From contig CACCPA010000014.1 of the NCBI GenBank assembly GCA_902547755.1, positions 1 to 37,423 on the forward strand: a stretch of 37,423 nucleotides of DNA. Direction: 5' to 3'. The notes under the pieces are model-generated. The model was given only the letters and a program-made list of their open reading frames with translations, was not told the DNA's origin and searched no databases. Positions 1 to 11,376 of this stretch are shown piece after piece. The DNA comes from Halieaceae bacterium (lineage in GTDB: Bacteria > Pseudomonadota > Gammaproteobacteria > Pseudomonadales > Halieaceae). Made by a program: the position numbers and the translations under genes. How positions within the stretch are numbered: the first letter of the stretch is position 1; each line of letters opens with the position of its first letter.

Positions 1-449
1 TGTTCCGCAACGGCGCGTTCGAGCACGGGGGCGCTGTCGACAAAGGCCCTAAATTCCCCCGAGCCCAGTTCTAGGCGTATACGATCCGCCAGCTTGGCCA
101 GTCGTGACCGGATGATCTTATGGTAGTCGCGTCCAACGGCATAACGTGAGACGAAACCCTTTTCCGAGGCGCCCATGACCTGCCACGCGTCTTGTGCCTC
201 CGGCTGATAATCCATTCGACAAGAGATAACCGTACAGGTGCCGGGGACAAGCTCCGAAGGGCGACTGCGTTTCGTACCATGTCGGCCCATCCAGCCCATA
301 GTGCCCTGGTAACCCGCGTCTAACCATTTTTGGAGATAGGCTTCGTGTTCATTGAGCTCGATCCCTGTAAACCCAATATCTTGAAAACCTAAGTCTGCCG
401 CCCAGTGACGGATGGTTTCGACTAATTCGCTGTGCTCTTCGTTATTCAC
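1..449 (-). CDS. queG: Epoxyqueuosine reductase QueG (N-terminal part, runs off window)
   Basis: QueG reduces epoxyqueuosine to queuosine in tRNA using cobalamin and two [4Fe-4S] clusters. Reading leftward, the frame is open from the window edge to about 497. It contains QueG N-terminal signatures: a WLDAGYQGTMGWMGRHG-type segment, RPSELVPGT, SRYAVGRDYHK and FVDSAPVLERAVAE, whose DSAP Asp is the family's catalytic acid. The C-terminal ferredoxin and HEAT-like parts lie outside the window. The start is uncertain: GTG at 449 leaves a 46-bp divergent gap to tsaE, while ATG at 497 would overlap the tsaE start codon. GTG is preferred because homology begins just after it. Many gammaproteobacteria carry nnrD/E between queG and tsaE; none is present here. 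Confidence 0.88.
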   Translation of the reverse strand, partial: MNNEEHSELVETIRHWAADLGFQDIGFTGIELNEHEAYLQKWLDAGYQGTMGWMGRHGTKRSRPSELVPGTCTVISCRMDYQPEAQDAWQVMGASEKGFVSRYAVGRDYHKIIRSRLAKLADRIRLELGSGEFRAFVDSAPVLERAVAE

Positions 450-495
450 CGCAACATTGTGACAGATAGGGGCCTGACCAAGGTACACTCTGCGC

Positions 496-978
496 ATGAG
501 TAGTTTCGGTTCCTTCACGCAATTCTTACCTGATGAGGCAGCGACCGTGGCCGCGGGCTCTGCGATCGGACGTGCCCTCACTTCAGGAGTCGTTGTTTTT
601 TTAATGGGTGAACTCGGCGCCGGAAAAACCACGTTCACACGCGGCGCCCTTCGAGCGCTTGGGCATGCCGGCTCTGTGAAGAGCCCTACCTACACGCTGT
701 GTGAGCCGTATGACCTTTCCGATCCAGGGCAGTTCTGCCATTTAGACTTGTACCGGTTGTCGAACCCCGAGGAGTTAGAGTTTCTGGGAATCAGAGACTA
801 CGTAGCCAGTGGCGCCATGTTATTCATCGAATGGCCATCGAAAGGTGAGGGCTGGTTGCCGACGCCCGATCTACAGGTCGCCCTGGTTGAATCCAATAAT
901 GGACGTGAGTTGAAGGTCACCGCGTTGACGGATATCGGTGAAGGTGTTCTGACACGTATGGATGAATGTCATGCGTAA
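496..978 (+). CDS. tsaE: tRNA N6-threonylcarbamoyladenosine biosynthesis ATPase TsaE
   Basis: TsaE is the small P-loop ATPase that works with TsaB and TsaD to make t6A37 in ANN-decoding tRNAs. The 160-aa protein has the Walker A GELGAGKTT at residues 38-46, the switch-like SPTYTL at 63-68, HLDLYR at 82-87 and IEWP at 111-114, all typical of the family, and the usual length. It is divergent from queG and opens the amiC-mutL-miaA-hfq-hflX cluster. Its stop overlaps the amiC start by 17 nt, suggesting translational coupling. Confidence 0.95.
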   Translation: MSSFGSFTQFLPDEAATVAAGSAIGRALTSGVVVFLMGELGAGKTTFTRGALRALGHAGSVKSPTYTLCEPYDLSDPGQFCHLDLYRLSNPEELEFLGIRDYVASGAMLFIEWPSKGEGWLPTPDLQVALVESNNGRELKVTALTDIGEGVLTRMDECHA

Positions 979-2314
979 CCACCGTCGCTCACCACTGGCG
1001 ATAATCTGCTTGATCACGCTGTTGGCAGCGCATGTATCGGCAAGCGTACAGGTGGAGGATGTTCGCCTTTGGCGTGCTCCCGATCACACCCGAGTGGTGC
1101 TGGATTTATCAGGGCCTACGACTCACAAAGTGCTGGAACTCGCAAATCCATCGCGGTTAGTCCTCGATGTGAGCGATGCGTCATTGGCAGGGGCGTTGAC
1201 CGATTTACCACTCGATGGCACGCCCATCGCTCGAGTTCGATCAGGTATTCGTGAAGGACAGGACCTGCGTGTTGTTTTTGATCTCTCCGCAGACGTAAAT
1301 CCTAAGAGCTTCCAGTTGGCACCGAATGAGCGAACGGGTCATCGTCTGGTGCTCGATCTATTCGACGCTGAGACCTCCAAGCAGCCGGTGATCGCTGCGC
1401 CAAAGAAAACGGTAAAAAAGGCGGATACGCGCCGCCCTGTCGTGGTGGCCATTGATGCTGGGCATGGGGGTGAGGACCCGGGCGCTTCAGGACCCAAAAA
1501 ATTGCGTGAGAAACACGTGGTCCTGCAAATCGCTAATCGATTGAAGTCAAAGTTTGATACCTCATCGCAGTTCCGGCCTGTGATGATTCGCACCGGGGAT
1601 TACTACATCACGCATAAGGGCAGACGAGACCTGGCGCGGAAAAATCAAGCTGATCTGTTTATTTCGATTCACGCTGACGCCTTTACTCATCCGTCGGCGA
1701 ATGGTGCCTCTGTTTATGCGCTGTCGACCCGCGGAGCCACCTCTACAATGGCACAGTTCCTCGCCGATAAAGAGAACGCGGCTGATTTGGTCGGCGGCGT
1801 CGCAGTGTCGGATATGGACGACGTTTTGGCAGGTGTCTTAACCGATCTTTCGATGACCGGTACGCTCGATTCGAGTTTGAGCGTGGGCGCCGATGTCCTA
1901 GGCGAAATGGGTAAGGTGGCTCCAAGGTTACACAAAACAAAGGTCGAACAGGCGGCTTTCTTGGTGCTTAAGTCTCCAGATATTCCCTCGATTCTCGTGG
2001 AAACCGGATTTATTTCTAATCCCAAAGAGTCGTCACTGCTAGCAACGCCCACTTATCAGGATAAAATGGCGAGCGCTATTTTCCGAGGCGTGCAACGTTG
2101 GTTTAAATCAAACCCCCCGCCCGGCACTGTTTTCGCGCGATCGTCCTCTGGGGAGCGCCTCACTGAGCGCACGGTGAAGGTAGTTAGGGGTGACACCTTG
2201 TCCGGCATTGCCGCGAAGTATGCAGTGTCCGTTGATGAGTTAATGCGAAGCAATTCACTGGCGTCTAAAACTATCAAAGTCGGTCAGGTCTTGATTATTC
2301 CGGAGTCCGGCTGA
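962..2314 (+). CDS. amiC: N-acetylmuramoyl-L-alanine amidase (AmiB/AmiC type) with AMIN and LysM domains
   Basis: A periplasmic zinc amidase that cleaves the amide bond between MurNAc and the stem peptide during daughter-cell separation. A signal peptide covers about residues 1-28. An AMIN domain (about 29-135) targets the septum or peptidoglycan. A linker rich in Lys precedes the Amidase_3 domain from about 158; the Zn ligands look like H168 (DAGHGG), E183 (REKH) and H237 (SIHADA), with catalytic E347 (VETGF). A single LysM ends the protein (about 407-449). The start may be ATG 962 or ATG 971. The position between tsaE and mutL corresponds to amiB in E. coli. The stop overlaps the mutL ATG (TGATG). 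Confidence 0.93.
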   Translation: MNVMRNHRRSPLAIICLITLLAAHVSASVQVEDVRLWRAPDHTRVVLDLSGPTTHKVLELANPSRLVLDVSDASLAGALTDLPLDGTPIARVRSGIREGQDLRVVFDLSADVNPKSFQLAPNERTGHRLVLDLFDAETSKQPVIAAPKKTVKKADTRRPVVVAIDAGHGGEDPGASGPKKLREKHVVLQIANRLKSKFDTSSQFRPVMIRTGDYYITHKGRRDLARKNQADLFISIHADAFTHPSANGASVYALSTRGATSTMAQFLADKENAADLVGGVAVSDMDDVLAGVLTDLSMTGTLDSSLSVGADVLGEMGKVAPRLHKTKVEQAAFLVLKSPDIPSILVETGFISNPKESSLLATPTYQDKMASAIFRGVQRWFKSNPPPGTVFARSSSGERLTERTVKVVRGDTLSGIAAKYAVSVDELMRSNSLASKTIKVGQVLIIPESG

Positions 2315-4173
2315 TGTCGCTTGGACAGATCAAACAACTCGACAACCGACTGGCTAACCAGATAGCGGCGGGGGAGGTTGTTGAGCGTCCAGCCTCGGTG
2401 GTTAAGGAACTTCTAGAAAATGCGCTCGATGCTAGTGCGACGGTGATCACCGTCGATGTCGACGAAGGTGGCGTCAAACGCATACGCATTACTGACAATG
2501 GTACCGGTATCGACCCAGAGGACCTCCCCTTGGCACTGGCTCGCCACGCTACCAGCAAAATTGCAACGATTGATGATCTTGAGGCGGTAGCGACTCTGGG
2601 TTTTCGCGGCGAGGCGCTGGCCTCCATCGCATCGGTTTCCAAGTTGTCCGTCACCTCCAACACCTCTGATAACCCCAGTCACGGTCAGGTAGCGCGTTGT
2701 GAAGGCCGTGAGATGGAAGTTACGGTATCGCCAGCCGCGCATCCCAGAGGCACGACGTTGGAGATACGAGACCTCTTTTACAACACGCCAGCGCGTCGCA
2801 AGTTTCTTCGCACAGAGCGGACGGAGTTGGCGCGTATTGAAGAGGTTGTAAAGCGAACCGCCTTGGCACGCCCCGACGTTAGCTTTGTCTTATCTCATAA
2901 TGGCAAAGTGCTTCATCGGTTGACGGCGGGTACGACAGAGCATGATCTTCAGCGGCGCGTCATTGGCATTTGTGGTGAATCGTTTGCACGTGAGAGTGTC
3001 GTCGTCGATCGAGTCGCGCATGGCTTATCACTGCGTGGCTGGGTGGGTTTGCCCACCTTCTCTAGGTCGCAGGCAGATTTGCAGTATTTCTTCGTCAACG
3101 GCCGGGTGGTCAAAGACAAGGTCATTACTCATGCGGTTCGGCAAGCATACCGAGATGTGCTCTACGGCGGACGTCATCCGGCTTACGTCCTATTCCTCGA
3201 GTTGGACGCGAATCGCGTTGACGTGAATGTCCATCCGACGAAACATGAGGTGAGGTTTCGCGATAGTCGATCGGTTCACGGGTTCGTCTTCAGCACGCTG
3301 GGGCGGGCTCTCGCTGATGTCAGGCCGGCGGATATGGCCACCCGTGCTAACCTCGATCAAGTCGCCGAATCGCAGCCCTTGGAAAGTCAGTTTCAGCAGG
3401 TCTCGATGGGGCTGGAAATCCCCCGAGGCACTGATAGCTTGAGTGAGCCCACAGCTAGTCCAAACGCTCTCGACGAAGCGCTTCCGCAGCCATCATCATT
3501 TACTGCTGCGGGGGCTGATAGGCGCGGATTCAGCGCTGGACTTAACCCTGGACCTTTAGCATCAGGCGCTTCGGTTTCGGAGGTTGATGTGCCGCCTTTG
3601 GGCTTTGCCATTGCGCATCTTCATGGCACGTACATTGTCGCGCAGAACGCCGAGGGTATGGTGCTGGTTGACGCCCATGCGGCGCATGAACGAATCACCT
3701 ATGAACGTTTGAAGGTGGCAAGGGCAAATTCATCGATTGCCAGTCAGCCGCTACTGGTTCCGATGCCAATTACACTGACAACCGCAGAGATGGGCGCGTG
3801 CGAGGAATTCTCAGACCTATTTTCGCAATTAGGCCTGGTGGTCGATGCCGCTAGTGATGACACGGTGCTAATTCGGGAGATTCCCGTCATTCTGGCTAGG
3901 GACAATGCGGTCAACTTGGTGCGCGATGTGTTGGGCGACCTTGCACAGGTGGGTCATAGCGATCGCTTATCGGCGCGTATGGATGAAATTCTTGCAACGA
4001 TGGCCTGCCACGGTTCGGTGCGTGCAAATCGGGCGTTGTCGATTGCCGAGATGAATGCATTATTGAGGGACATGGAGGTCACTGAAAACTCCGGACAGTG
4101 TAATCATGGCCGCCCTACATGGGTCCAATTGGGACACGATAAGTTAGATAAGCTGTTCCTTCGTGGGCGATGA
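2314..4173 (+). CDS. mutL: DNA mismatch repair protein MutL (endonuclease-type C-terminus)
   Basis: MutL couples MutS mismatch recognition to strand removal. The N-terminal GHKL ATPase shows ENALDA (35-40), TDNGTGI (60-66), RHATSK (77-82) and GFRGEAL (96-102). A variable Ser/Pro-rich linker (about 345-430) leads to the C-terminal dimerisation domain. This carries DAHAAHERITYE (453-464), matching the DQHA(x)2E(x)4E metal-site motif with Gln replaced by Ala, and CNHGRP from C596. E. coli-type MutL lacks these motifs, so this MutL probably nicks DNA itself in a MutH-independent pathway. That is an inference from the motifs. Length (619 aa) is typical. Confidence 0.96.
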   Translation: MSLGQIKQLDNRLANQIAAGEVVERPASVVKELLENALDASATVITVDVDEGGVKRIRITDNGTGIDPEDLPLALARHATSKIATIDDLEAVATLGFRGEALASIASVSKLSVTSNTSDNPSHGQVARCEGREMEVTVSPAAHPRGTTLEIRDLFYNTPARRKFLRTERTELARIEEVVKRTALARPDVSFVLSHNGKVLHRLTAGTTEHDLQRRVIGICGESFARESVVVDRVAHGLSLRGWVGLPTFSRSQADLQYFFVNGRVVKDKVITHAVRQAYRDVLYGGRHPAYVLFLELDANRVDVNVHPTKHEVRFRDSRSVHGFVFSTLGRALADVRPADMATRANLDQVAESQPLESQFQQVSMGLEIPRGTDSLSEPTASPNALDEALPQPSSFTAAGADRRGFSAGLNPGPLASGASVSEVDVPPLGFAIAHLHGTYIVAQNAEGMVLVDAHAAHERITYERLKVARANSSIASQPLLVPMPITLTTAEMGACEEFSDLFSQLGLVVDAASDDTVLIREIPVILARDNAVNLVRDVLGDLAQVGHSDRLSARMDEILATMACHGSVRANRALSIAEMNALLRDMEVTENSGQCNHGRPTWVQLGHDKLDKLFLRGR

Positions 4174-5092
4174 TTTGGCCGATCCGTTAATTTGTCTGAT
4201 GGGGCCGACGGCGGCCGGCAAGACAGATACCGCTGTTGCTCTTGCTGAGTCGTTTGATCTTGAGTTGATCAGTGTGGATTCGGCACTGGTTTACCGGGGG
4301 TTATGTATCGGTGCAGCACAGCCTGACTATCCGCATCACCTGATTGACATTCGTGATCCTGCCGACGTGTACACGGCGGTAAATTTTGTTGAAGACACTC
4401 TCAGCTGTATCGCCGATGCGCGAGCACGCGGGCGCCGCGCGGTATTGGTAGGTGGAACGATGATGTACTACCGCGCATTAATTGAGGGACTGTCCGATAT
4501 GCCCGCCTCAGATCCGGTTATCCGCGCTGAGATAGAGCGAGAGGCGTCGCGGGTGGGATGGCCCGAGATGCATCGACAGCTTTCGGCAGTGGATCCCGAC
4601 ACGGCAAATGACCTGCATCCCAATCACAGTCAACGCATTTCGCGCGCGCTGGAAGTTTTTCGCCAGACGGGCATTTCCATAAGCCAGTGGCAACGCGCGA
4701 GTACCCAAGAGGCCCGCGATGCCGTCTGTCTGGCTCTTGCCCCCGAGGATCGAGCCACGCTGCATGCCCGGATCGAAACTCGCTTTGACCGCATGCTGGA
4801 GGCCGGTTTTGTTGAGGAGGTGAAAACTCTGTTCGATCGGGGTGACTTGCACACCGACCTCCCCGCAATCCGAGCCGTCGGTTACCGACAAATTTGGTCA
4901 CATTTGTCAGGTGAGTATTCGCTTGAGGATGCGAGAGATAAGGGCATTGCGGCCACACGGCAACTAGCCAAGCGTCAAATAACGTGGCTTCGCGGCTGGT
5001 CTGGTCTACACTGGATAGACAGCGAAGCAAAAGATGGTCAAGAGCAGGTCAAGAACCATCTTAGGAACTACCTAGAGGCTCCGCTGTCGTAG
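4163..5092 (+). CDS. miaA: tRNA dimethylallyltransferase MiaA
   Basis: MiaA transfers the dimethylallyl group of DMAPP to A37 of tRNAs reading UNN codons. The 309-aa protein has the P-loop GPTAAGKT (14-21), DSALVYRG (39-46) and a KRQITWLRG-type C-terminal region. After the first catalytic segment the sequence reads GAAQPDYPHHLIDI, where most homologues have roughly six or seven more residues, so a loop is shortened in frame. The GTG start overlaps the end of mutL by 11 nt, which supports coupling. Gene order mutL-miaA-hfq-hflX is the classic one. Confidence 0.95.
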   Translation: MGDDLADPLICLMGPTAAGKTDTAVALAESFDLELISVDSALVYRGLCIGAAQPDYPHHLIDIRDPADVYTAVNFVEDTLSCIADARARGRRAVLVGGTMMYYRALIEGLSDMPASDPVIRAEIEREASRVGWPEMHRQLSAVDPDTANDLHPNHSQRISRALEVFRQTGISISQWQRASTQEARDAVCLALAPEDRATLHARIETRFDRMLEAGFVEEVKTLFDRGDLHTDLPAIRAVGYRQIWSHLSGEYSLEDARDKGIAATRQLAKRQITWLRGWSGLHWIDSEAKDGQEQVKNHLRNYLEAPLS

Positions 5093-5169
5093 TAGACTAT
5101 GCGCTCCCGATTTTTGGGGATATTGGGCCGCCTCGTTTTTTGCGGCCGTTGACATTTTAAGGAGCTCCC
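5093..5169 (+). promoter_or_regulatory. miaA-hfq spacer with GC hairpin and strong hfq ribosome-binding site
   Basis: The spacer contains GGCCGC (5126-5131) and its reverse complement GCGGCC (5142-5147) around a T-rich 10-nt loop. The T-run lies in the loop rather than after the stem, so this is not a convincing terminator. It could be a processing or regulatory hairpin. AAGGAG sits just before the hfq ATG and fixes that start. In other gammaproteobacteria hfq has its own promoters upstream; none is clear enough here to mark. Confidence 0.3.
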
Positions 5170-5412
5170 ATGTCAAAAGGGCAAACGCTACAAGACCCTT
5201 ACCTCAACGCACTGAGAAAAGAACGCGTTCAGGTTTCGATCTATCTCGTAAACGGTATCAAGCTTCAAGGGCAGATCGAGTCATTCGATCAATTTGTCGT
5301 CCTGTTGAAGAACACCGTCTCGCAGATGGTATATAAGCACGCTATATCCACGGTTGTGCCTGCGCGCAACGTGCGCGTTCCTATCGCGCCAGTCGAGGAA
5401 GAGGCCGCCTAA
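5170..5412 (+). CDS. hfq: RNA chaperone Hfq
   Basis: Hfq forms a hexameric Sm ring that pairs small RNAs with mRNAs. At 80 aa it has the complete Sm core: [22 protein letters not shown] at the N-terminus (proximal-face Gln and Lys/Tyr residues), Sm1 through [10 protein letters not shown], and Sm2 with the YKHAIST motif (His and Lys of the uridine pocket). The C-terminal tail after the core is very short and acidic (ending EEEAA), unlike the long E. coli tail. An AAGGAG ribosome-binding site precedes the ATG. It lies between miaA and hflX as usual. Confidence 0.98.
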   Translation: MSKGQTLQDPYLNALRKERVQVSIYLVNGIKLQGQIESFDQFVVLLKNTVSQMVYKHAISTVVPARNVRVPIAPVEEEAA

Positions 5413-5456
5413 TATCGGCCGTCAGCGCGCTGCAGTAACACGCGTAGAGACAAACG

Positions 5457-6719
5457 ATGTTCTTTGAACTCCACAGTGGTGGCGAATGCGCTGTGCTCGT
5501 CCAAATTGCTATTGACGGTGGTGCCAACGAACCCGACCTTGGAGAGTTTATTGAGCTGGTCAGATCTGCCGGCGGTGATCCTGCGGCTGTTGTGCGGGGC
5601 TCGCGCCGTTCGCCCACGGCTAAATACTTTGTTGGGGAAGGCAAGCTTGAAGAAATCGCATCGGAAGTCTCACGAGTAGAGGCTGAGCTCGTGGTCTTCA
5701 ACCACGCGTTGTCACCCAGTCAGGAACGCAACCTTGAAGCCTATTTAAAGTGTCGAGTGATTGCCCGGACAGGTCTTATTCTCGACATTTTTGCTCAGCG
5801 CGCTCGAACGCACGAGGGCAAGTTGCAGGTCGAACTGGCGCAGCTAAAACACATTAGCACTCGCTTGATACGGGGTTGGACTCACCTTGAGCGACAAAAG
5901 GGCGGTATTGGGCTTCGAGGGCCCGGTGAAACGCAGCTAGAGACCGACCGACGATTGCTGCGCGCTCGCGTGAGTACGATTGAGTCGCGGTTGGATAAAG
6001 TGCGGCAACAGCGCGCGCAGAATCGGCGGGCGCGACAGAGAGCTGAGGTGCCGTTGGTCTCGTTGGTTGGTTATACCAATGCTGGCAAATCTACGTTATT
6101 TAATACTTGGTCTGAGTCTGGTGTGTATGCCGCCGATCAGCTGTTTGCAACGTTGGATCCAACCTTGGCACGAGTTGAGATCGAGGGTTTGGGTGGGGTC
6201 ATTATTGCGGACACCGTTGGGTTTATTGCTGACCTTCCCCATACCTTGGTGCAAGCTTTTCGGGCAACGCTTGAGGAGACACTCAATGCTTCATTGCTTA
6301 TTCATGTCATTGACGTCGCCGCAGATGATCGCGAGTTCATAAAAACGGAGGTAGAGCTGGTTCTCGATGAGATTGGCGCCGGGGACATACCTCATTTAAT
6401 CGTTTTCAATAAAATCGATCTCTTGGAGCGCGAGCCGCGCATGACGCGAGATAGTGAGGGTCGACCTGATTCGGTGTCTGTCTCTGCAAAGACAGGCGCG
6501 GGGCTCGATCTGTTAAGAGATGCAATAGGCGAGCGACTTGCGGGCAACTTCTTTAAGGGGTGCGTCAAGTTAACACCCGCCCACGGAAAGCTGCGCGCGG
6601 CGCTGTATGCTATGGGTGCAGTAAAGTCCGAGGATTGGCTGGAGGCAGGTGGCAGTGAGCTTGACATCCATCTGCCTGAATCTGATTGGACGCGTTTGAA
6701 GCGTCAGCACGGTTTTTGA
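5457..6719 (+). CDS. hflX: Ribosome-associated GTPase HflX
   Basis: HflX is a GTPase that splits stalled or hibernating ribosomes under stress. The 420-aa protein has the N-terminal HflX domain, the linker signature RGPGETQLETDRR, then the G domain with G1 GYTNAGKST (205-213), G3 DTVGFI and G4 NKID. A short C-terminal domain ends in LKRQHGF. It starts 44 nt after hfq and is followed by hflK. Start ATG 5457 gives a normal-length N-terminus. Confidence 0.96.
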   Translation: MFFELHSGGECAVLVQIAIDGGANEPDLGEFIELVRSAGGDPAAVVRGSRRSPTAKYFVGEGKLEEIASEVSRVEAELVVFNHALSPSQERNLEAYLKCRVIARTGLILDIFAQRARTHEGKLQVELAQLKHISTRLIRGWTHLERQKGGIGLRGPGETQLETDRRLLRARVSTIESRLDKVRQQRAQNRRARQRAEVPLVSLVGYTNAGKSTLFNTWSESGVYAADQLFATLDPTLARVEIEGLGGVIIADTVGFIADLPHTLVQAFRATLEETLNASLLIHVIDVAADDREFIKTEVELVLDEIGAGDIPHLIVFNKIDLLEREPRMTRDSEGRPDSVSVSAKTGAGLDLLRDAIGERLAGNFFKGCVKLTPAHGKLRAALYAMGAVKSEDWLEAGGSELDIHLPESDWTRLKRQHGF

Positions 6720-6794
6720 CTTTAGTAAGGCTGATGCCCCCCTAACGTAGCAGGTTTTGTTAGACTATCGTTGTTAACTATCGAGGAAGAAGAT

Positions 6795-7952
6795 ATGTCA
6801 TGGAATGAGCCCGGTGGCGGTAAAGGCCCGCGCGATCCTTGGGGCGGTAAGGATCAGGGTCCACCCGATCTCGACGAGGCACTTCGTAAATTGCAGAATC
6901 AGCTGAATGGCTTGTTCGGTGGTCGGTCTGGCGGCAGGAGTGGCAAGAGTGGTCGCGGTGCTGCAGGCCTATTGGGCATTGCAGCCATTGTGGCGATTAC
7001 GGTTTGGGGTCTGCTGGGTCTTACGCAGATCGGTGAACAAGAGCGTGCTGTCGTGCTTCGCCTCGGTGAATACGATAGGACTGCTCAACCGGGACTATTC
7101 TGGTATCCGCGAGGTATCGACACGCTGACCCGCGTCAACATTACTCAGGTGCGATCAGCACAGTTCCGCGAGACGATGTTGACGCAAGATGAGAACATTG
7201 TAGATGTCAGTATGTCGGTCCAGTACGTGATCAATGATCCAATAAATTTTGTCCTCGAGGTGCGTGACCCCGAGCGTTCACTTCAGCACGCCGCACAAAG
7301 TGCCCTTCGCCATGTGGTCGGTGAAAGCACTATGGGCTTGGTCTTGACCGAAGGCCGAGCCGAGATTGCGGTCAAGGTTCGTGAGCGCCTGCAGCAGTAT
7401 CTGGTTGCCTACACCACGGGCATCAATGTGCAGAAAGTGAACATCGATGATGCCAGTCCACCTTCGCAGGTGCAGGAAGCGTTCGATGACGTGATCAAGG
7501 CGCGAGAGGACGAAGAGCGCGTTAAAAACGAGGCGGAGTCTTATGCGAACGGCATTGTGCCTGAGGCCCGAGGTCGTGCGCAGCGAATCAAAGAGGAGGC
7601 GGAAGCCTACCGCCAGCAAGTGATTGCAAAAGCAACGGGTGAGGCGCAGCGCTTTGATCAGCTTCTCGCAGAGTATGAAAAAGCACCAGAGGTGACTCGC
7701 GAACGTCTTTACATCGATGCACTGGAATCCGTATTGGCCAATACGAGCAAGGTGATGGTCGACGTTGAGGGAGGTAATAACATGATGTATTTGCCACTCG
7801 ATAAGTTGGCACCGGCCGGAGGCAACAATGCCATGCCGGGCAATGTTATGAGTCGCGGTCTGACGTCTCAACAGCTCCGGGAGGTCACGGATGCGGTGAC
7901 TGAACAGCTCAGAAGAGACTTAGGAAGTCGTAACACTCGGGGAGGTCGTTAA
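6795..7952 (+). CDS. hflK: FtsH protease modulator HflK
   Basis: HflK is an SPFH/prohibitin-family inner-membrane protein that, with HflC, cages and modulates the FtsH protease. The start is ATG 6795, because GAGGAAG precedes it and the protein then begins MSWNEPGGGKGPRDPWGG, the usual Gly/Pro-rich HflK leader. One membrane segment (about residues 58-77) is followed by the SPFH domain and a charged coiled-coil with many Glu/Arg/Ala residues. A Gly/Asn-rich tail ends in RNTRGGR. The stop is two bases from the hflC ATG. Confidence 0.96.
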   Translation: MSWNEPGGGKGPRDPWGGKDQGPPDLDEALRKLQNQLNGLFGGRSGGRSGKSGRGAAGLLGIAAIVAITVWGLLGLTQIGEQERAVVLRLGEYDRTAQPGLFWYPRGIDTLTRVNITQVRSAQFRETMLTQDENIVDVSMSVQYVINDPINFVLEVRDPERSLQHAAQSALRHVVGESTMGLVLTEGRAEIAVKVRERLQQYLVAYTTGINVQKVNIDDASPPSQVQEAFDDVIKAREDEERVKNEAESYANGIVPEARGRAQRIKEEAEAYRQQVIAKATGEAQRFDQLLAEYEKAPEVTRERLYIDALESVLANTSKVMVDVEGGNNMMYLPLDKLAPAGGNNAMPGNVMSRGLTSQQLREVTDAVTEQLRRDLGSRNTRGGR

Positions 7953-7954
7953 TC

Positions 7955-8827
7955 ATGTCGAGATCTAACCTATTAGGAACACTGATATTTCTTGGGTTTA
8001 TCGTGTTGAGTAACGCGGTCTACGTCATCAGCGAGACGCAGCGTGGTGTGCTGCTCCGGTTTGGTGAGGTGGTAAAGACCGACCTTGCGCCTGGCCTTCA
8101 TTTCAAAACGCCATTCGTCAATTCGGTCCGGAAATTTGACGGCCGGATATTGACAGTTGACTCTACGCCCGAGCGGTTCTTCACGCAGGAACAAAAGCAG
8201 TTGATCGTTGATTCCTACGCCAAATTTCGAGTCATCGACGTAGCAAAGTACTACACGGCTACGAATGGCGAGGAGTTTCGGGCGGCGGCGCTGTTATCTC
8301 AACGGATTAATGATGACCTCCGTAACCAGGTGGCCGGCCGTAGCGTTCAGGAAGTCGTTTCCGGTGAGCGTGACCAGCTTATGGAAGCGGTGAAAGCGCG
8401 ACTCAACGAGACTGTGCTCACTGAGTTGGGTGTCGAGGTGATCGACGTCCGAGTGAAGAAGATTGACCTGCCCAACGAAGTCTCGCAATCGGTTTACCGT
8501 CGAATGAATGCTGAGCGGGAAAAAGAGGCCCGGGAATTGCGATCTGAGGGTAAGGAGATTGCGGAAGGCATGCGTGCTGAAGCTGACAGAAAAGTGACGG
8601 TCATCGAGGCGGAAGCGGTAAGGGACGCGGAAATCATCCGCGGTGATGGCGATGCGACTGCTACACGGATCTACGCTGACTCCTTCAACCGTGATCCTGA
8701 GTTTTACGCCTTCACTCGAAGTCTAAATGCCTATCAGCAGACGTTTGCAAATGGTAGCGACATCATGTTGCTCCAGCCTGATAGTCAGTTCTTCCAGTAC
8801 TTGAGAGATCCGAAAGCGGGTAAGTAA
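7955..8827 (+). CDS. hflC: FtsH protease modulator HflC
   Basis: Partner of HflK in the FtsH-associated periplasmic cage. The 290-aa protein has one N-terminal membrane segment (about 6-25), then SETQRGVLLRFGEV starting the SPFH domain, followed by an Ala/Glu/Arg-rich helix (about 180-235). It ends in the typical FYAFTRSLNAY and QFFQYL segments. Two bases separate it from hflK, and GGAGG lies just upstream of the start. Confidence 0.96.
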   Translation: MSRSNLLGTLIFLGFIVLSNAVYVISETQRGVLLRFGEVVKTDLAPGLHFKTPFVNSVRKFDGRILTVDSTPERFFTQEQKQLIVDSYAKFRVIDVAKYYTATNGEEFRAAALLSQRINDDLRNQVAGRSVQEVVSGERDQLMEAVKARLNETVLTELGVEVIDVRVKKIDLPNEVSQSVYRRMNAEREKEARELRSEGKEIAEGMRAEADRKVTVIEAEAVRDAEIIRGDGDATATRIYADSFNRDPEFYAFTRSLNAYQQTFANGSDIMLLQPDSQFFQYLRDPKAGK

Positions 8828-8847
8828 TCTTCCACTGTATCTCTGAG

Positions 8848-8877
8848 ACCGTACCGGCGATAATACGCCGGCACGGT
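8848..8877 (+). terminator. Strong GC hairpin between hflC and hisZ
   Basis: ACCGTACCGGCG (8848-8859) and CGCCGGCACGGT (8866-8877) form a stem with 11 of 12 positions paired around the loop ATAATA. There is no T-tract after either arm, so it is not a textbook intrinsic terminator. It may attenuate or stabilise the hflKC transcript before hisZ. Confidence 0.45.
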
Positions 8878-8920
8878 TGCAGGACGGTTCATCGCCTACC
8901 TTCATAGCTTGGGCAAAAAC

Positions 8921-11375
<2,455 letters not shown>

Positions 11376-11376
<1 letters not shown>

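Noticed and set aside
5126-5147. GGCCGC/GCGGCC hairpin as a terminator of miaA
   Set aside because: The T-run is in the loop, not after the stem, and hfq is normally expressed by readthrough as well.
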